A stretch of 64,000 nt of DNA from JBGTGG01 sp964398945 (GTDB lineage: Bacteria > Bacteroidota > Bacteroidia > Cytophagales > Cyclobacteriaceae): assembly GCA_964398945.1 (NCBI GenBank), contig CAYNOT010000005.1:124001-188000 (forward strand). Reading direction: 5' to 3'. This document shows, in pieces, positions 9,510-17,317 of the stretch (the stretch's first letter is position 1; each line of letters begins with the position of its first letter). Below the pieces are notes generated by a model. That model was given only the letters and a program-made list of their open reading frames with translations, was not told the DNA's origin and did not search any database. Position numbers and translations under genes: made by a program.

Positions 9510-10538
9510 TTATTGTGTCAAAGGTTCCCCACGCCCATAGTCACGCGTGGCCTTTTGCCCAAGAACTTCTTTGTAATATTTTGGATGTAAGCCATAGCCT
9601 GGCCTTATTGATCTTACGTTTTCCTTAGTAAATATTTCACCCGATTTAATCTCCTTTACTACATACAGTGATCTTGAAAATTCACGTCCTTTGATCTGTT
9701 TGTCTGTTAGCGTATAGTCTACACTGCCAATCGCCTTCTCCGCTTCCCGCACGAGTTTTACCATTTGGGCAAATTCTTCTTCGGTCATGGAAAAGGACGC
9801 ATCGGGCCCGCCAATGGAACGATCTAAAATAAAATGCTTTTCGATAATCCTGGCGCCAAAGCATGTTGCAACCACCGGCACAGTGCTGCCCATGGTATGA
9901 TCTGAAAGACCCGTGATTACCCCAAAGCGTTCTGCCATGTCTTTTACCATTACCATGTTCGCCTCTTCAATGGGCGCGGGATAACTGGAAGTACACTTCA
10001 ACAAAGCAACTTGCTCGTTACCCATTCCCTTGCAGGCATCTATCGCGAGTTGTATATCTTCATCTGTTGCTATACCAGTAGAAATAATAACGGGCTTGCC
10101 CTTGGAAGCTACATACTCAATCAACGGAATATCGGTAATTTCAAAACTGGCAATTTTATAGGCTGGAGTATTTAAGCCTTCCAAAAAATCAACGGCAGTA
10201 GGATCAAATGGAGAAGAGAAACAAACCAGTCCTTCATCTTTTGCCGCTTTAAATAAAACCTCGTGCCACTCCCATGGGGTAAAGGCTTCTTTATATAAAT
10301 CATAGTAGGTTCTGCCATCCCAAATGGAGCCGGATTTTATGATGAAATCAGGTTTATCACAATCGATAGTTAACGTATCGGCTGTGTATGTTTGCAATTT
10401 TATAGCATTTGCTCCGGCTCTTTTTGCCGCCTTAATGGTAGCTAATGCTGTTTCTAAACTACCGTTGTGATTTGCAGAGAGTTCTGCAATGATAAATACA
10501 GAAGAGTCATTGTTTAAATCAAAGGAACTTATTTTCAT
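9510..10538 (-). CDS. pseI: Pseudaminic acid synthase (PseI)
   Basis: The 342-residue protein has the NeuB-family barrel (FIIAELSANHNGSLETA, FSSPFDPTAVDFLE, KIASFEITDIPLIE) and a SAF domain reading RSLYVVKEIKSGEIF and NVRSIRPGYGLHPKYY. The IRPGYGLHPKYY string and EKHFILDRSIGGPDASFSM mark the PseI subfamily, which condenses phosphoenolpyruvate with 2,4-diacetamido-2,4,6-trideoxy-L-altrose. Its start overlaps the stop of the GNAT gene by four bases. Confidence 0.92.
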   Translation of the reverse strand: MKISSFDLNNDSSVFIIAELSANHNGSLETALATIKAAKRAGANAIKLQTYTADTLTIDCDKPDFIIKSGSIWDGRTYYDLYKEAFTPWEWHEVLFKAAKDEGLVCFSSPFDPTAVDFLEGLNTPAYKIASFEITDIPLIEYVASKGKPVIISTGIATDEDIQLAIDACKGMGNEQVALLKCTSSYPAPIEEANMVMVKDMAERFGVITGLSDHTMGSTVPVVATCFGARIIEKHFILDRSIGGPDASFSMTEEEFAQMVKLVREAEKAIGSVDYTLTDKQIKGREFSRSLYVVKEIKSGEIFTKENVRSIRPGYGLHPKYYKEVLGQKATRDYGRGEPLTQ

Positions 10539-11545
10539 ATTAGACTTTTCGTGAATAATATTTTCTTATCATCAATTACTTCACTTTCATACCCTAAGCT
10601 TTCAAAAATTCTTAATGAAGCCAAATTATCTTTCAAAACAATACCCTTGACAGCATGCACATCCGCAAGTTCAAAAATCTTTTTTACTCCTTCGTGTAAC
10701 ACTCTTTTTCCTAAGCCTCTTCCATGCATACTTGGTGTCATCAAATAACTAATTATAGCTTCATTATTTAATGTATCAAATCTTATTGAACCAATTGGAT
10801 TGTTATCGATTTCAACTATATAAAAGTAACATTTAGGATCAGAGAGCTTACTAACAAACCAATTCCTGTGTTCCTCAAAAGAAATATTGTTCGAAGTCAA
10901 GGCATACTTTCGTATATTTTTGTCAGTTGCCCACAGAAAAGTGGTATCTAAATCGTCAATCAATATGGGCCGTAAAGTCAGTGCTAAATTAATCTTAGCG
11001 TGAACAACAACATCAATGAATTTTCCACCAAAGGATGCATGCTCCTTAAGTAGAGCCTCTTTTATATATGCATTTTCCTGCAACACTTCGTAAAGGTGCG
11101 GTCTTAAATCAAACGCATACGTATACACCTTGTGAATCAACAATTCCTTAAATGCAACCTCCTCAATTAACGCAAGATAAACCGACCAGTGTTTATGAAA
11201 CTCCTCCCTTTCCCGGGTGGTGTCAATAACAAAAGAGATTTCTGCATTTTTATCTAACCAATTAATGTGCACCAAACCACCATAGCCAATACACTTATCA
11301 TTTTCCAAATAGGAAAACAAAACCTGATCAGGTCTTTCCTTGTCGAACAGATTTACAATTACGTTGTTAAAATAATGATCCTGGTCCTCGGCTGTTAAAG
11401 GTCTGTTTTGGCGCAAGTGATAAATCTGTTCATTTCGCCATTGCATGATTTTGTGCCTGTCTTCATATCGGATAGGCACAAGAGAATACTCGCGATTGGA
11501 AAAAACTTGCTTGTTCAGAACCTGGTATTGATTTTCAATTTTCAT
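10535..11545 (-). CDS. Tandem GNAT acetyltransferase, PseH-like role
   Basis: The 336-residue protein holds two GNAT folds. Domain 1 (about residues 15-165) has PIRYEDRHKIMQWRNEQI and resembles PseH. Domain 2 (about 190-336) has LRPILIDDLDTTFLWATDK, SIRFDTLNNEAIISYLM and the acetyl-CoA loop HGRGLGKRVL; this type is often found fused behind PseG. PseH acetylates N-4 of the UDP-amino sugar in pseudaminic acid synthesis. No PseG domain is present in this protein or elsewhere in the window. The gene is coupled to pseI by a four-base overlap. Confidence 0.8.
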   Translation of the reverse strand: MKIENQYQVLNKQVFSNREYSLVPIRYEDRHKIMQWRNEQIYHLRQNRPLTAEDQDHYFNNVIVNLFDKERPDQVLFSYLENDKCIGYGGLVHINWLDKNAEISFVIDTTREREEFHKHWSVYLALIEEVAFKELLIHKVYTYAFDLRPHLYEVLQENAYIKEALLKEHASFGGKFIDVVVHAKINLALTLRPILIDDLDTTFLWATDKNIRKYALTSNNISFEEHRNWFVSKLSDPKCYFYIVEIDNNPIGSIRFDTLNNEAIISYLMTPSMHGRGLGKRVLHEGVKKIFELADVHAVKGIVLKDNLASLRIFESLGYESEVIDDKKILFTKSLI

Positions 11546-11572
11546 TTAAGTCCGGGTTTTTCAAAGCCAGTC

Positions 11573-12265
11573 TCACATTGATAAGCTAAGTTGATATTTT
11601 AATTCTGCCAGCTTCCAGTCTGTTTCGCTGTCTATATCTTGTACATGCAAATCATCCAATATTATAACACCCGTATTATCCGTATAAAGCTTCTGATTGA
11701 CCCACAAACTTTCAGTTGTCATCCAATAAAATTGCCCTGCATCATGATATGCAAGGGGCAAATCTTGTGAACGTTTAGTCAGGTTCTCAGGCCAAATCAT
11801 ACTTGCTTTTTGATGCTCATCGATTTGTAAAGCTCTAAAAATCGGAAAACTGAATGGTGCAACAGCGAAAACGGAATCGTATCTTTTTTGAATCAATAAT
11901 TCAAGAGATTCATTAAGCGTTTGGGATGTAATAAAGGGAGCTGTGGGATAAACACAACAAACGTGGGTAAATACCTGTCCAACATTCTTGTAGTCATTTA
12001 AGACTTCTAAAATGACATCAACCGTTCCTGCAAAATCATCTGCATTTTTTTCACTTCGCATAAATGGAACTTTTGCACCATATTGTTTCGCTATTTGGGC
12101 AATTTCGTGATCATCCGTTGATACCATTACTTCATCAAACAAACCCTCTGATAGGGCAGCTTCAATGGAGTATGCAATAACAGGTTTGCCACAAAATAGT
12201 TTGATATTCTTACGAGGGATGCGTTTGCTACCTCCCCTTGCTGTTATTATAGCGATTTTTTTCAT
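11573..12265 (-). CDS. pseF: Pseudaminic acid cytidylyltransferase (PseF)
   Basis: The 230-residue protein has the CMP-sugar synthetase signature IITARGGSKRIPRKNIK, VSTDDHEIAQIAKQYGA and, near the end, DIDSETDWKLAELKY. The features HDAGQFYW and KRSQDLPLAYHDAG are typical of the PseF branch rather than NeuA. It activates pseudaminic acid with CTP. Its start overlaps the pseC stop by four bases. Confidence 0.88.
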   Translation of the reverse strand: MKKIAIITARGGSKRIPRKNIKLFCGKPVIAYSIEAALSEGLFDEVMVSTDDHEIAQIAKQYGAKVPFMRSEKNADDFAGTVDVILEVLNDYKNVGQVFTHVCCVYPTAPFITSQTLNESLELLIQKRYDSVFAVAPFSFPIFRALQIDEHQKASMIWPENLTKRSQDLPLAYHDAGQFYWMTTESLWVNQKLYTDNTGVIILDDLHVQDIDSETDWKLAELKYQLSLSM

Positions 12266-13575
12266 TTCAGAAACCCATTAATCTCATTGATAACAAATGT
12301 CTGTTCTTCGCTGGTCAATGTCGGGTACATCGGTAGACTGATACAAAGCTTGTAATAGTTTTCAGCATGAAGCAGGTCACCCTCCTTCCATCCTTGCTCC
12401 CGGTAGTAAGGCATTAAGTGACAAGGAATATAATGTATTTGGGGAAAAATATTATTGCTGCGAAGGTGGTTGTATAATCCAACCCTGTCTTTTACTTCAA
12501 TCACGTACAAATGGTAGGCATGTCCAGCTATTGTGCCGGATTGACCAAGTACATTTGCGTTGTTACGAAATGCTTGTTGGTAGGTCGCTGCAATTTGTCT
12601 TCTCCTGGTCAATCCTTCATTGGCTCTGCTAAGTTGTGAAATACCCAGCGCTGCCTGAAAATCAGTAAGACGATAATTAAAACCAAGTTGCTGCATTTCC
12701 ATATACCATTGGGGGTAAGCGGTAAGCGGTGAACCTTGAGACGGCAAGCCTTGAGCGGTAAGCGGTGAACGGTGAACAGTTTCCTTACTGTTAGCTGCTG
12801 ACTGTTCACTGACCCCACCATTAGCAAAATCAACATCATTTTTAAAAAGCGCCTGATCCCGCGTTATGCCGTGTGTCCTAAGCACCAAAAGCTTTTCATA
12901 CAACTCCTCATCATTTGTAGTGATCATGCCGCCTTCACCGCAGGCAATGTGCTTGACCGGATGAAAGGAAAAGATAGCCAGGTCAGCAAAATTGCCATTG
13001 CCACACTTCTGTTGTTGGCCCTTTCGGTCAATAAAATACCCTCCCGGAGCATGGCAGGCATCTTCAATGATCCACAATCCGTATTCATTGGCCAATTCCC
13101 TGAAAGCTTCAAGGTCCACCGCCCTGCCTGCAAAGTCTACCGGAATAATGCCTGCATAACTACCCTTCGGTGATGCCTCAAGCAACGTTCTCACCTTGTT
13201 AACATCCAGTAAGTACGTGGCAGGATCAATGTCTGCAAAGATGACTTCCCCACCGCAGTAGCGCACGCAATTCGCAGTGGCAGCGAACGTAATGGGAGTT
13301 GTAATTATTTTTTGACCTGGCTTAACATCAAGCGCTAAGGCACACAGGTGTAGCGCAGCCGTGCCATTGGAAACGGCCACGGCATAGGCACTTCCTATGT
13401 AGTTTGCAAATGCATCTTCAAATTCTTTAATTTTAGGGCCTTGCGTGAGGTAGTCCGATTTCAGCGTATCCAATACCGCCTGAATGTCCGCATCGGTTAT
13501 ATGTTGCCGTCCGTAGGGTATTGGTTGGCGAGTTGTAAATGGTGAACTGCTAACAGTATTTGTGGGCTTATTCAT
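12262..13575 (-). CDS. pseC: UDP-4-amino-sugar transaminase (PseC) with repeat-derived insertion
   Basis: This DegT/DnrJ/EryC1 aminotransferase of 437 residues is longer than the usual 380-390. The PLP lysine is in AIFSFHPVKHIACGEGG; other family motifs are PYGRQHITDADIQAV and NYRLTDFQAALG. It makes UDP-4-amino-4,6-dideoxy-N-acetyl-L-altrosamine after PseB. About 35 residues near 251-287 (from GGVSEQ to SPLTAY) have no family counterpart and are encoded by copies of a GGTGAAC-type word also present in non-coding gaps nearby. Residues 8-15 near the N-terminus carry the same word. The insertion keeps the frame, so the enzyme may still work. Confidence 0.9.
   Translation of the reverse strand: MNKPTNTVSSSPFTTRQPIPYGRQHITDADIQAVLDTLKSDYLTQGPKIKEFEDAFANYIGSAYAVAVSNGTAALHLCALALDVKPGQKIITTPITFAATANCVRYCGGEVIFADIDPATYLLDVNKVRTLLEASPKGSYAGIIPVDFAGRAVDLEAFRELANEYGLWIIEDACHAPGGYFIDRKGQQQKCGNGNFADLAIFSFHPVKHIACGEGGMITTNDEELYEKLLVLRTHGITRDQALFKNDVDFANGGVSEQSAANSKETVHRSPLTAQGLPSQGSPLTAYPQWYMEMQQLGFNYRLTDFQAALGISQLSRANEGLTRRRQIAATYQQAFRNNANVLGQSGTIAGHAYHLYVIEVKDRVGLYNHLRSNNIFPQIHYIPCHLMPYYREQGWKEGDLLHAENYYKLCISLPMYPTLTSEEQTFVINEINGFLK
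12718..12822. repeat. In-frame expansion of a GGTGAACGGTGAAC-type word inside pseC
   Basis: Tandem and degenerate copies of GGTAAGCGGTGAAC, GGTGAACAGT and CTGTTCACTGAC are packed into about 105 bases of coding sequence. The same words occur at 13530-13562 (also in pseC) and 13966-14007 (the gap before pseB). Length is a multiple of three, so the frame is intact. Confidence 0.75.
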
Positions 13576-13946
13576 TTAATCTTGTTAATTATTGATTTTC
13601 GTAAACCAAATACTAACGCTTTACATTGATCTATTTGCTTCAACGATTTTTCAATACTCTCCTCGTTCAGGTAGTGAAGTCGTTTAGAAAGTTCCAGTTG
13701 TGTATCCAACTCGCATAATGATCCAATAGCAATGGATAAATAATGAATAAATTCCTTGTCCGTTCTTCTTCCTGCCCCTTCTGCAATGTTGGATGGGACA
13801 GATACGGCAGCGCGTCTCATCTGTGATGTCAAACCAAATCTTTCATCAGCAGGAAAACTCACCGTAGCCGCATAAATAGCCTCCACCAAATCCATCGATT
13901 TTTTCCAGGCTTCCAGATTTTTATGCGGGCTCGCACTATTCTCCAT
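13572..13946 (-). CDS. Four-helix-bundle protein (23S rRNA IVP-like family)
   Basis: The 124-residue protein belongs to the four-helix-bundle family first seen inside 23S rRNA intervening sequences. Clear markers are HKNLEAWKKSMDLVEAIY at the start, FGLTSQMRRAAVSVPSNIAEG in the middle, and YLSIAIGSLCELDTQLELS. Its function is unknown. It is wedged between pseB and pseC and overlaps the pseC start by four bases, so it is translated with the pathway although it has no known role in it. Confidence 0.88.
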   Translation of the reverse strand: MENSASPHKNLEAWKKSMDLVEAIYAATVSFPADERFGLTSQMRRAAVSVPSNIAEGAGRRTDKEFIHYLSIAIGSLCELDTQLELSKRLHYLNEESIEKSLKQIDQCKALVFGLRKSIINKIK

Positions 13947-13965
13947 ACTATAGATTAAACTTTGC

Positions 13966-14007
13966 TTTTAACTATTTACCGTTCACCGCTAACTATTTAC
14001 TGTTCAC
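13966..14007. repeat. GTTCACCGCTAACTATTTACTGTTCACC-type word repeat
   Basis: Two near copies of AACTATTTACYGTTCACC stand between the four-helix-bundle gene and the end of pseB and extend into the last pseB codons. They are the complement of the words expanded inside pseC. Confidence 0.65.
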
Positions 14008-15028
14008 CCTCCACTACAAACTCCGGATCAACATGCTCTTTGATCAGTCTCCTGAGGCTTTCAACAGTTTCCCACTGCGTGTTCTCCCCGGAATTATATT
14101 TGAATCCCTCCTCTACTTTTTTAGCGTTAAAATGGGCGATGAACTCCTCTAATTTCCATTTTTGGATACTCGGCAAAATGGTAAAGTACTTACCCAGGTC
14201 ATACGTATAATAAGAATCCGATTCAGTGATCATTTCTTCATGCACTTTTTCACCAGACCGGATGCCGACATTTGGTTTTTTACATTCCGGGCCTATGGCT
14301 TCTGCCACATCGGTAATCCGATAAGAAGGGATTTTAGGTACAAATATTTCACCACCCCAGGCATGCTCTAAAGCGTGAAGCACCATGTCTACACCTCCTT
14401 GCAAGGTGATGTTGAAGCGGGTCATCTTAGGATCGGTAATGGGCAGGATGCCTTCCTTTTTCTTATTCATAAAGAATGGGATAACAGAACCATTGGAGCC
14501 CATTACATTTCCATAACGGACTACTGAAAACACAATAGGGTTCCAGCCCCGAATATTATTAGCAGCAACGAATAGTTTATCTGAAGCCAGTTTGGTGGCT
14601 CCATAAAGGTTAACCGGTGCAGCTGCTTTATCGGTGGAAAGCGCCACCACTTTTGAAACCCCTGTTTCGAGACAAGCATTGATCACATTTTCGGCACCCA
14701 TAATGTTGGTTTTCACACACTCCATGGGGTTGTATTCCGCAATCGGCACGTGCTTCATGGCGGCAGTGTGTATCACATAATCAATGTCACGCATCGCGCG
14801 TTTGAGTCGCTCAAAGTCGCGAACATCTCCAATAAAAAATCGGATTTGAGGAAATTTCTCAATCGGATATTCCTGGGCCATGTGATACTGCTTCTGTTCA
14901 TCGCGTGAAAAAATGACCAGCCGTTTTATATCAGGGTATTGCTTCAGGATATAGGCCGTTAATGCTTTTCCCAGGGATCCCGTACCGCCAGTAATCAATA
15001 AAGACTTATTACTCAACATTGGTTTCAA
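13997..15028 (-). CDS. pseB: UDP-GlcNAc 4,6-dehydratase, inverting (PseB)
   Basis: The 343-residue extended short-chain dehydrogenase has the NAD-binding motif LLITGGTGSLGKALTAYIL, the MKHVPIAEYNPMECVKTN segment and a YGATKLASDK catalytic YxxxK. The inverting PseB family removes water from UDP-GlcNAc and inverts C5, giving the L-sugar precursor for PseC. It opens the pseudaminic operon. The last five codons fall within the GTTCACC word repeat, so the C-terminus may have been altered by it. ATG at 15028 or the internal ATG three codons later are both plausible starts. Confidence 0.92.
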   Translation of the reverse strand: MKPMLSNKSLLITGGTGSLGKALTAYILKQYPDIKRLVIFSRDEQKQYHMAQEYPIEKFPQIRFFIGDVRDFERLKRAMRDIDYVIHTAAMKHVPIAEYNPMECVKTNIMGAENVINACLETGVSKVVALSTDKAAAPVNLYGATKLASDKLFVAANNIRGWNPIVFSVVRYGNVMGSNGSVIPFFMNKKKEGILPITDPKMTRFNITLQGGVDMVLHALEHAWGGEIFVPKIPSYRITDVAEAIGPECKKPNVGIRSGEKVHEEMITESDSYYTYDLGKYFTILPSIQKWKLEEFIAHFNAKKVEEGFKYNSGENTQWETVESLRRLIKEHVDPEFVVEGEQ

Positions 15029-15081
15029 TATTTATAGTAGATAGCTGCTTATTAAGATTTCAAGTCCTCACAGCTTCGCCC

Positions 15082-15096
15082 TTTCAGTCCCATTTT
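15082..15096. repeat. Second copy of the CAGTCCCATTT word
   Basis: TTTCAGTCCCATTTT lies 54 bases upstream of the pseB start in the same orientation as the copy at 9447-9460 upstream of wza. On the coding strand it reads AAAATGGGACTGAAA, which resembles the 3' part of many CRISPR repeats. No spacer array is present. Confidence 0.5.
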
Positions 15097-15147
15097 ACTT
15101 TTTTTGGAACCTACAGGTTTAAAAAATTCAATCCCGATGTATCGGGA

Positions 15148-15672
15148 TTACTTACCCCACAGCCACAGCGTTGTGGAGGGGATATATTTCCCAGCATCAA
15201 ATTGATCTTCCGGAAAAGTAGTCACCTGAATTTCCCGTTGCACCAATTCTTCTGCCTTTAGAATACACTTTTTTAAAAATTCCTGATCAATATCCCCAAC
15301 CAGCACCAACTCGATCGTACCGCTATCATTTCCCTGCGCATAGTCACCGGTGATAAAAGCATATTTTAAATCGCCCAGTTTCGAAACTACGGTCTCGATG
15401 ATTTTATCGATTCCCAAATATTTGTGGACGATGCTTCGCAAATCCGGATACAACGGATGGTCATGATTGGCTTTGTATTCAATCGTTCTGCCCTGTTCGG
15501 AAGATAGCAGGTAGCCGGCTTCCGAAAGTTTATTAAGCTCTAAGCGGATGGAATTGGTGGATTCCCCAAATTCCTCAGCCAACCCGCGCAAATAGGCGGT
15601 GGACTTGCCGTTGGTGAAAAACTTCAACAGCATTTTCAAGCGCGTGCGGGATGTAATGAGGGTATCTAACAC
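15148..15672 (-). CDS. Winged-helix regulator with nucleotidyltransferase-like C-domain
   Basis: The 174-residue protein begins with a winged helix (residues about 5-70: LKMLLKFFTNGKSTAYLRGL, STNSIRLELNKLSEAGYL), followed by a domain that resembles a small nucleotidyltransferase (FITGDYAQGNDSGTIELVLVGD). Proteins of this architecture sit next to UpxY-type genes at the head of polysaccharide loci in Bacteroidota. It is a likely local regulator; no catalytic claim can be made for the C-terminal half. Confidence 0.72.
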   Translation of the reverse strand: MLDTLITSRTRLKMLLKFFTNGKSTAYLRGLAEEFGESTNSIRLELNKLSEAGYLLSSEQGRTIEYKANHDHPLYPDLRSIVHKYLGIDKIIETVVSKLGDLKYAFITGDYAQGNDSGTIELVLVGDIDQEFLKKCILKAEELVQREIQVTTFPEDQFDAGKYIPSTTLWLWGK

Positions 15673-15778
15673 CCGCCAAAAATAAGCGATGGTTATGAGT
15701 AATAAAACTACTCAATAGGTTTTTTTCAGCATTTTGCCCCAATTTTCGTCAAATTGAAAGGGATTCTTCCCTTTTGGT

Positions 15779-16285
15779 TTAGTCAATCTTTTTCAGCAAG
15801 CCCGGATCAATATCTGCCAAAATAGTTTGTCCCAGTGCTTCCAACATCACCCCAAACTTGTTGCCGGAGGCATGGCGCAAAACTGCACCTTCAATTCCCT
15901 TGAGTGCGCCACTCATAACTACTACTCGATCCCCTTTTTCAAAATCAATAGGCACCGATTCCAATAACAAACCTGTTTCCAGGAAACGGTTGATGAGGTC
16001 GTATTCTTTTTTATGTAAAACGGCAGGTTTACCATTATGGCGAATGTTCCAGGCCACGCCCGGTTCCTGAAGTACATCCTGGATTTGATATGCATGTATT
16101 GATACAAAAATATAGGAGTTAAAAAGAGGCACGACCACCTTTTTCTTCCGGTCGCTCCATTGCCGCATTACTTTTTGCAGGGGAAGGAAAACCTCATACC
16201 CTCTTCTTACCAAAAGGTCATGCACCTTCTTTTCGTGTCGGCTTTTGGTGTAGAATACAAACCAGTGTTTGTCCTCGTCTTTCAT
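15779..16285 (-). CDS. UpxY-like transcription antiterminator (NusG paralog)
   Basis: From the ATG at 16285 the protein has 168 residues. The NGN domain begins HWFVFYTKSRHEKKVHDLL and contains VFLPLQKVMRQWSDRKK; the KOW domain reads GDRVVVMSGALKGIEGAVL. UpxY proteins keep RNA polymerase elongating through long capsule operons. The position upstream of pseB, with all polysaccharide genes downstream on the same strand, fits this. A TTG three codons upstream is possible but less likely. Confidence 0.88.
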   Translation of the reverse strand: MKDEDKHWFVFYTKSRHEKKVHDLLVRRGYEVFLPLQKVMRQWSDRKKKVVVPLFNSYIFVSIHAYQIQDVLQEPGVAWNIRHNGKPAVLHKKEYDLINRFLETGLLLESVPIDFEKGDRVVVMSGALKGIEGAVLRHASGNKFGVMLEALGQTILADIDPGLLKKID

Positions 16286-16294
16286 GGAATGCAA

Positions 16295-16424
16295 TATTAA
16301 CCGCTAAGGCGCTAAGGCGCAAAGGTGGTTGTTGGCTGTTTGTTGTTAGTCTACAAGCACCGATAATTATGCATACTCAATCTTCAAGTCTCCAAATATT
16401 CTTAGCGTCTCTGCGGCTTTGCGG
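16295..16424. repeat. TTTGCGGTT/AAGGCGC word-rich gap
   Basis: This gap upstream of the antiterminator contains CCGCTAAGGCGCTAAGGCGC and, about 100 bases on, TTAGCGTCTCTGCGGCTTTGCGG. Similar words recur at 17205-17225 and 17265-17312 around cysQ. The last codons of cysQ lie at its edge. Confidence 0.55.
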
Positions 16425-17195
16425 TTAAACACACACAAAGTAAGGATTCAGCAAATTCTCTTTATTGTATTGCAGCAAATCGGTGGATTGGTGTTGGTAA
16501 ACCCCCAGGCCAATAGCGCGAACCAGCGCGTCCGCAGCAGCGGTGTCCCACTCCATAGTAGGTGCGAACCGTGGATAAACATCGGCTTTGCCTGTTACCA
16601 ATAACATAAATTTCAAGCTGCTTCCTTTCGAGACGGTGGTTGGAGCGGTTAAGCTATTAATGAAATTTTCAGTTTCTTCATTTAAATGTGAGCGGGAAGC
16701 CACCACACGAAGCCCGGGTTGTTCCAGGTCGGCAGGTTTTCTTGTTTCTAGTTGCGTTTCAACACCACCTTTTTTTAATGTCACACCAAAATCAATTCCA
16801 CCATAATAGATTTCATTGGCAACCGGTACGGCAACCACACCTAAGATCGGGTCACCGTTGTGGATCAACGCAATGTTTACAGTAAATTCCCCGTTGCGTT
16901 TGATGAATTCTTTTGTTCCATCCAACGGATCGACCATCCAGAAATATTCCCATTTTACCCGGTCGGCATACGGGATGGATTTGCCTTCTTCACTCAGCAC
17001 GGGTAGTCTTGTCTTCAGCAGATGTTGCATGATTACCTCGTGGCCTCTTTTGTCGGCCCTGGTAAGCGGTGATAAATCATCTTTCTGCTCCATATCAAAA
17101 TCATCGGATTCATAAATCTTTAGGATTTCGAGGGATGCTTCTTCGGCAGCTTCTATTGCTGTATTGAGTAATTTTTGTAATTCTGAGTTTTCCAT
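16425..17195 (-). CDS. cysQ: 3'(2'),5'-bisphosphate nucleotidase (CysQ)
   Basis: From the ATG at 17195 (MENSELQKLLNTAI) the protein has 256 residues; an upstream GTG/ATG region to 17252 runs through repeat sequence and is not preferred. Inositol-monophosphatase-fold motifs are visible: WMVDPLDGTKEFIKRNGEF for metal binding and EWDTAAADALVRA near the end. CysQ hydrolyses PAP, the by-product of PAPS-dependent sulfation, to AMP. Its place next to cysN, cysD and cysC suggests that PAPS is used here for sulfotransfer. Confidence 0.9.
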   Translation of the reverse strand: MENSELQKLLNTAIEAAEEASLEILKIYESDDFDMEQKDDLSPLTRADKRGHEVIMQHLLKTRLPVLSEEGKSIPYADRVKWEYFWMVDPLDGTKEFIKRNGEFTVNIALIHNGDPILGVVAVPVANEIYYGGIDFGVTLKKGGVETQLETRKPADLEQPGLRVVASRSHLNEETENFINSLTAPTTVSKGSSLKFMLLVTGKADVYPRFAPTMEWDTAAADALVRAIGLGVYQHQSTDLLQYNKENLLNPYFVCV

Positions 17196-17199
17196 TTTT

Positions 17200-17315
17200 C
17201 TCTTTTCACCGCAAAGATGCTGAGACGCAAAGTTACTCAACTTAATAATCAAAATTGATTACAAATCTTTGGCGCAAAGCTTCCACTTAGCGTCTTCCCG
17301 TCTTTGCGGTTAAAT
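17200..17315. repeat. CGCAAAGATGCTGAGACGCAAAG-type repeats between cysQ and cysN
   Basis: The gap and the discarded 5' extension of cysQ contain ACCGCAAAGATGCTGAGACG and, nearer cysN, TTAGCGTCTTCCCGTCTTTG. These are variants of the word seen at 16295-16424. The cysN stop codon is just inside the edge. Confidence 0.55.
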
Positions 17316-17317
17316 AA

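Noticed and set aside
9447..15096. CRISPR array
   Set aside because: Only two copies of the repeat-like word, 5.6 kb apart, with no spacers and no cas genes.
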